Assembly: GCA_005884335.1 (NCBI GenBank)
Contig: VBCJ01000131.1
Span: 1 to 17,699 of the forward strand
Direction: 5' to 3'
DNA from: Betaproteobacteria bacterium
GTDB taxonomy: Bacteria; Pseudomonadota; Gammaproteobacteria; Burkholderiales; SG8-39
Length of the DNA: 17,699 nucleotides
Under the pieces are notes generated by a model that worked only from the letters and a program-made list of their open reading frames with translations, had not been told where the DNA came from and made no database searches. Positions 15,275 through 17,699 of the stretch are shown in pieces. Each line of letters begins with the position of its first letter. Position 1 is the stretch's first letter. Made by a program: the position numbers and the translations under genes.

Positions 15275-16003
15275 TTACTGGACCACGCACTCCATGCTCG
15301 AGCCGGCGTTGATGCTGCTCGTCTTCAGCGTTTGCCCGAAGGTGGGCGGCGGGGCGACCTGCGGCAGGTTCGGCGGCGGCGGGACCAGTCTCGGAGGCAG
15401 ATTGATATTGCTGGAGAAGCCCACCTGCCCGATGCCGACCAGCTGCTCCACGCCCCCCGAGACGAGCGCGATCTGACCGTCGGCCACCGTAACGTACACC
15501 CCCGGCGGCGGCAGGTTCGGGGGCGCGCTCTGGCCGGGCGGGGGCGCAGGGATGTCGATCGCCGAATAGTCGGTGCCGCGGATGCCGATGGTGGCGGTGG
15601 AAGTCACCATCCTGTAGGCGCTGCGATTGGTGGTGCGCTTGCCGATCAGCCCGGTGAGGGAACGCAGTCCGCCCTTGAAAAGCTGCATCGCGAAGTTGTC
15701 GCGCTCGGGACGGCCCTCGTCGTAGCCGTACGCCTCGATCTTGACCTGAGTGCTGGGGCGCAGGGTCACCTGTCCGCCGTCGGTGAAGCGCAGCTGTGCA
15801 TAGCTGTCGCGCTCGGTGGAGATTACGTCGCCGACGAAGACATTGGAGCGCTCGGCCAAGGCGCCCACCGAGCCGTCGGGCCGCTGCACCGAGAGAGTCC
15901 CCGACAGATGCTGAACCGTGGCTTGCGCGAAGGCGAGCAGAGGGGCGAGCAGCGCAGCCGCCGCGAGCGCGGGGACGAAGAGGCGAGGCGCGCTCACTTG
16001 CAT
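15275..16003 (-). CDS. Secreted FecR-domain protein
   Basis: A 242-residue exported protein. The signal peptide spans residues 1-26 (cleavage near AFA-Q). A FecR-like beta domain runs from about 55 to 146, with VGDVISTERDSYAQLRF, GGQVTLRPSTQVKIEAY and the hallmark TATIGIRGTDYSAI. A proline-rich region (152-222) interrupts a second strand set (VYVTVADGQIALVSGG). There is no transmembrane segment of the classical sigma-regulator FecR, so it probably acts in the periplasm or outside the cell. The gene begins inside the 3' end of the exoprotein gene (10-bp overlap), implying coupled translation and a role with that surface protein. The single cysteine lies 4 residues from the end (ECVVQ). The partner function is inferred from context only. 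Confidence 0.88.
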   Translation of the reverse strand: MQVSAPRLFVPALAAAALLAPLLAFAQATVQHLSGTLSVQRPDGSVGALAERSNVFVGDVISTERDSYAQLRFTDGGQVTLRPSTQVKIEAYGYDEGRPERDNFAMQLFKGGLRSLTGLIGKRTTNRSAYRMVTSTATIGIRGTDYSAIDIPAPPPGQSAPPNLPPPGVYVTVADGQIALVSGGVEQLVGIGQVGFSSNINLPPRLVPPPPNLPQVAPPPTFGQTLKTSSINAGSSMECVVQ

Positions 16004-17699
16004 ACCGCCGCCGCCTTCTTGTCGCGCCTATCTCTCTTCGGCGGTTCTTCGATGGAGCTAGGGCTCAGGACCCGGTTCGCGGCAGTGGTGTTGAAGGCCG
16101 CGGCCAAGACCGAATTGGCGAGCGGGTCGCCGGAGCGGAAAGTGAGCTGGGTGATATTGAGCGGGTACGGGGACGGCGGAGTCGCGGTCAGGTCAAGGCC
16201 GCCGGGCAGATGCAGCGTGCCGAAGGAACCGATCGTGACGTCGAATGCGCCCCCGGTGCGGTAGGTGAACGTCCCGCTGAGCGTCATGTCGTTGGGAAGC
16301 GTGCTGTTCAGCGAAAGACCCACCGTCGACAGGAAGATGTCGCCCCCGGCGGCGATGCCCCGCTGGATGTCGAGCGGGCTGAAGCTGTGGATCGTCACGT
16401 TGCCTGGGCTGCTCACGAGCTGAGTGATCGTCGTGCCGCCGTGCGCATTGAGCACGATGTCGCCCGTCGTCGAGTTCCGCAGCGTGTTGACCGTCGCAGG
16501 CATGGCGCCGAGCGCGTTCAAGTCGATGGCAATGCCGTAGGCGGCGCTCGCGTCGAGCGCCGGCGCCGAGACGGCGAGCGGCGCCGCGGCTGAACCGATC
16601 GCGCCGCCGGCGGTGAGCGTCACCCCCGTGCCGCCTTGAACGGCGTGGCTAAAGGGGATGGGCGTCGGCGGGATTTCCGTGGGCGGCAGGCCCGCAAAGC
16701 CGGTTCCGGTGATGTTTCCGGTCGCCGAAATGGCAGCGACTCCCGAGGCCGATACCCCCAAGATGTCCAAGTTGCCGGAGTTGACGAAAGTGAAGTTGCC
16801 GTTGCTGGCGGAGCCCAGGAGAGACTTGACGGTGTTGTTCAGATCGAGCTTGACGTCCGTGCCGGCGGCGAAAAGGATATCCGTCGCCAGCGCCGCCGCT
16901 TGGGTCACTGCTCCGCCCGCCTCGATCTCGATCAACCCGCAACACGTGCGGGTGATTCCGGCGCCGTCGAGTCCCCCGTAGGCATTGATCGCTCCCGCGA
17001 GCGCGATATCGCCCGGAGCGGATACTCTGACCTCACCGCCGGAGCCGCCGAGACCGGTCGGGCTGCCGGCGGGGGCGGTACCGCCGTTTCCGCCAATTGC
17101 CGAAATGGGCCCTATGGATCCGGCGCCGCGAAGGGTGACGACACCACCGCCGCCGCCGCTGCCGCCTGGGCTTGCTGCGCCTCCGTTGCCGCCCGCGCCG
17201 CCGTCGGCGAGGATGGCGCCGACCGTAACGGATTGTCCGTTGCTGCTGATCAACACGTTGCCTGCAGACCCGCCGGAGCCGCCTTGACCCGCGGTCACGG
17301 TGGCCCCGTTGCCTCCGTAGGCGAAAATTCCGCCAGAAATCGAAGTCGCACCCGCGCTTTTGACCGTTACGCTGCCGCCGCTCGACCCGTTCGCATTCGC
17401 GCCTGCCGACCCCAGCGCTCCGCTGGTGTCGATGGAGCCGCCGACGGTGATCTTGCCGCCGTCGGTAGAGAGATCGACCAGGCCGCCTCCGTAGCCCGCG
17501 GTCCTGGATGCTGTGGTGATGAGACCGGTGACAATATCGCCGATGGCCGCGACCTTCACGCTGGCGGAGCCCAAGGTTCCATTGGTGCTGATGTTGCCGA
17601 CGGCGACGCCGTAACCAAGAAGATTGACGCTCCCGCCGTTGGTCGTGATGTTGCCGTAGCCGAGTGCCGAGGTGATGCTGCCGGTTCCGCTCGCGGAGC
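15994..17699 (-). CDS. Filamentous haemagglutinin-like beta-helix exoprotein, 3' part
   Basis: The last 568 or so codons of a large surface or secreted protein; the frame is open to the window edge, so a TTG at 17574 is internal. The N-terminal visible part repeats GNISTNG/GNITTNG units. A glycine-rich stretch follows, with many GGNGG and GGSGG blocks, then IALAGAIN, DIVLNAHGG and VTIHSFSPLDI rungs typical of a right-handed parallel beta-helix. The end changes character: NSVLAAAFNTTAANRVLSPS, then a charged EEPPKRDRRDKK and a terminal VCK. Most two-partner-secretion exoproteins of this type carry the secretion domain at the N terminus, which is outside the window, as would be any TpsB. Two adjacent cysteines (RTCCGL, around 16940) are unusual for a beta-helix adhesin. 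The 3' end overlaps the FecR gene. Confidence 0.82.
   Translation of the reverse strand, partial: SASGTGSITSALGYGNITTNGGSVNLLGYGVAVGNISTNGTLGSASVKVAAIGDIVTGLITTASRTAGYGGGLVDLSTDGGKITVGGSIDTSGALGSAGANANGSSGGSVTVKSAGATSISGGIFAYGGNGATVTAGQGGSGGSAGNVLISSNGQSVTVGAILADGGAGGNGGAASPGGSGGGGGVVTLRGAGSIGPISAIGGNGGTAPAGSPTGLGGSGGEVRVSAPGDIALAGAINAYGGLDGAGITRTCCGLIEIEAGGAVTQAAALATDILFAAGTDVKLDLNNTVKSLLGSASNGNFTFVNSGNLDILGVSASGVAAISATGNITGTGFAGLPPTEIPPTPIPFSHAVQGGTGVTLTAGGAIGSAAAPLAVSAPALDASAAYGIAIDLNALGAMPATVNTLRNSTTGDIVLNAHGGTTITQLVSSPGNVTIHSFSPLDIQRGIAAGGDIFLSTVGLSLNSTLPNDMTLSGTFTYRTGGAFDVTIGSFGTLHLPGGLDLTATPPSPYPLNITQLTFRSGDPLANSVLAAAFNTTAANRVLSPSSIEEPPKRDRRDKKAAAVCK
16960..17490 (-). repeat. Glycine-rich imperfect coding repeats
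   Basis: Within the exoprotein, imperfect GGxGG and G[AS]GG units alternate with short beta strands such as SVTVKSAG, VTVGAIL, VVTLRGAG and EVRVSAPG. At DNA level this gives recurring GCCGCC/CCGCCG runs without a fixed period, so it is a coding repeat rather than a minisatellite. It resembles PE_PGRS-like glycine-rich beta domains in composition. Confidence 0.6.

Noticed and set aside
15275..16003. Classical FecR sigma-factor regulator
   Set aside because: There is no sigma-factor gene, N-terminal cytoplasmic domain or internal transmembrane helix; it has a signal peptide and sits with an exoprotein.
16935..16953. Hairpin as a terminator inside the exoprotein
   Set aside because: It is a 7-bp stem inside an open frame with no T-run on either strand.
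17040..17330. CRISPR array or minisatellite suggested by recurring CCGCCG runs
   Set aside because: Units vary in length and sequence and follow glycine codons of the exoprotein, with no constant repeats and spacers.

Overview
The window is GC-rich, densely coded DNA with codon use and gene content typical of a betaproteobacterium, most likely Burkholderiales or a near relative. The clearest sign is two Bug/TctC-type periplasmic receptors in one short stretch, next to a TAXI-type TRAP system. There are no rRNA, tRNA, CRISPR or transposase genes, so it reads as accessory chromosomal DNA rather than a mobile element.

Region 1 (1-8346) is a cluster of uptake and catabolic genes. It starts inside a Bug receptor, followed at close spacing by a cobalamin-independent methionine synthase II-like protein with a polybasic tail. 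That gene converges with a second, complete Bug receptor, and the two stop codons share one CTAG. Divergent from the second receptor is a plus-strand operon of a fused TRAP permease, a double EthD-domain protein and a CocE/NonD hydrolase. The permease is broken: a conserved stretch of about 30 residues is missing and the reading frame changes at the scar. Converging on the hydrolase is a minus-strand pair, an MFS transporter followed by a TAXI receptor. That receptor belongs to the type that partners fused TRAP permeases, so the deletion probably orphans it. No substrate can be named from sequence.

Region 2 (9562-11230) holds an HtrA-like exported protein with a PDZ domain whose three catalytic positions all appear replaced, which suggests a pseudoprotease. 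It also holds a 58-residue one-helix membrane protein with its own terminator. Beyond that is a non-coding gap with an AT-rich island and an 18-bp perfect palindrome.

Region 3 (11273-15205) is an acyl-CoA module. An APH-fold kinase and an ACAD10/11-type acyl-CoA dehydrogenase form a two-gene operon, the split form of the fused animal ACAD10/11 proteins. They converge with a YciA-like thioesterase, which lies downstream of a GT-B glycosyltransferase on the minus strand.

Region 4 (15230-17699) contains the 3' part of a glycine-rich, filamentous haemagglutinin-like beta-helix exoprotein that runs off the window. It overlaps a secreted FecR-domain protein by 10 bp, and a hairpin terminator follows. 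Long open frames opposite or across these genes are treated as high-GC shadows.
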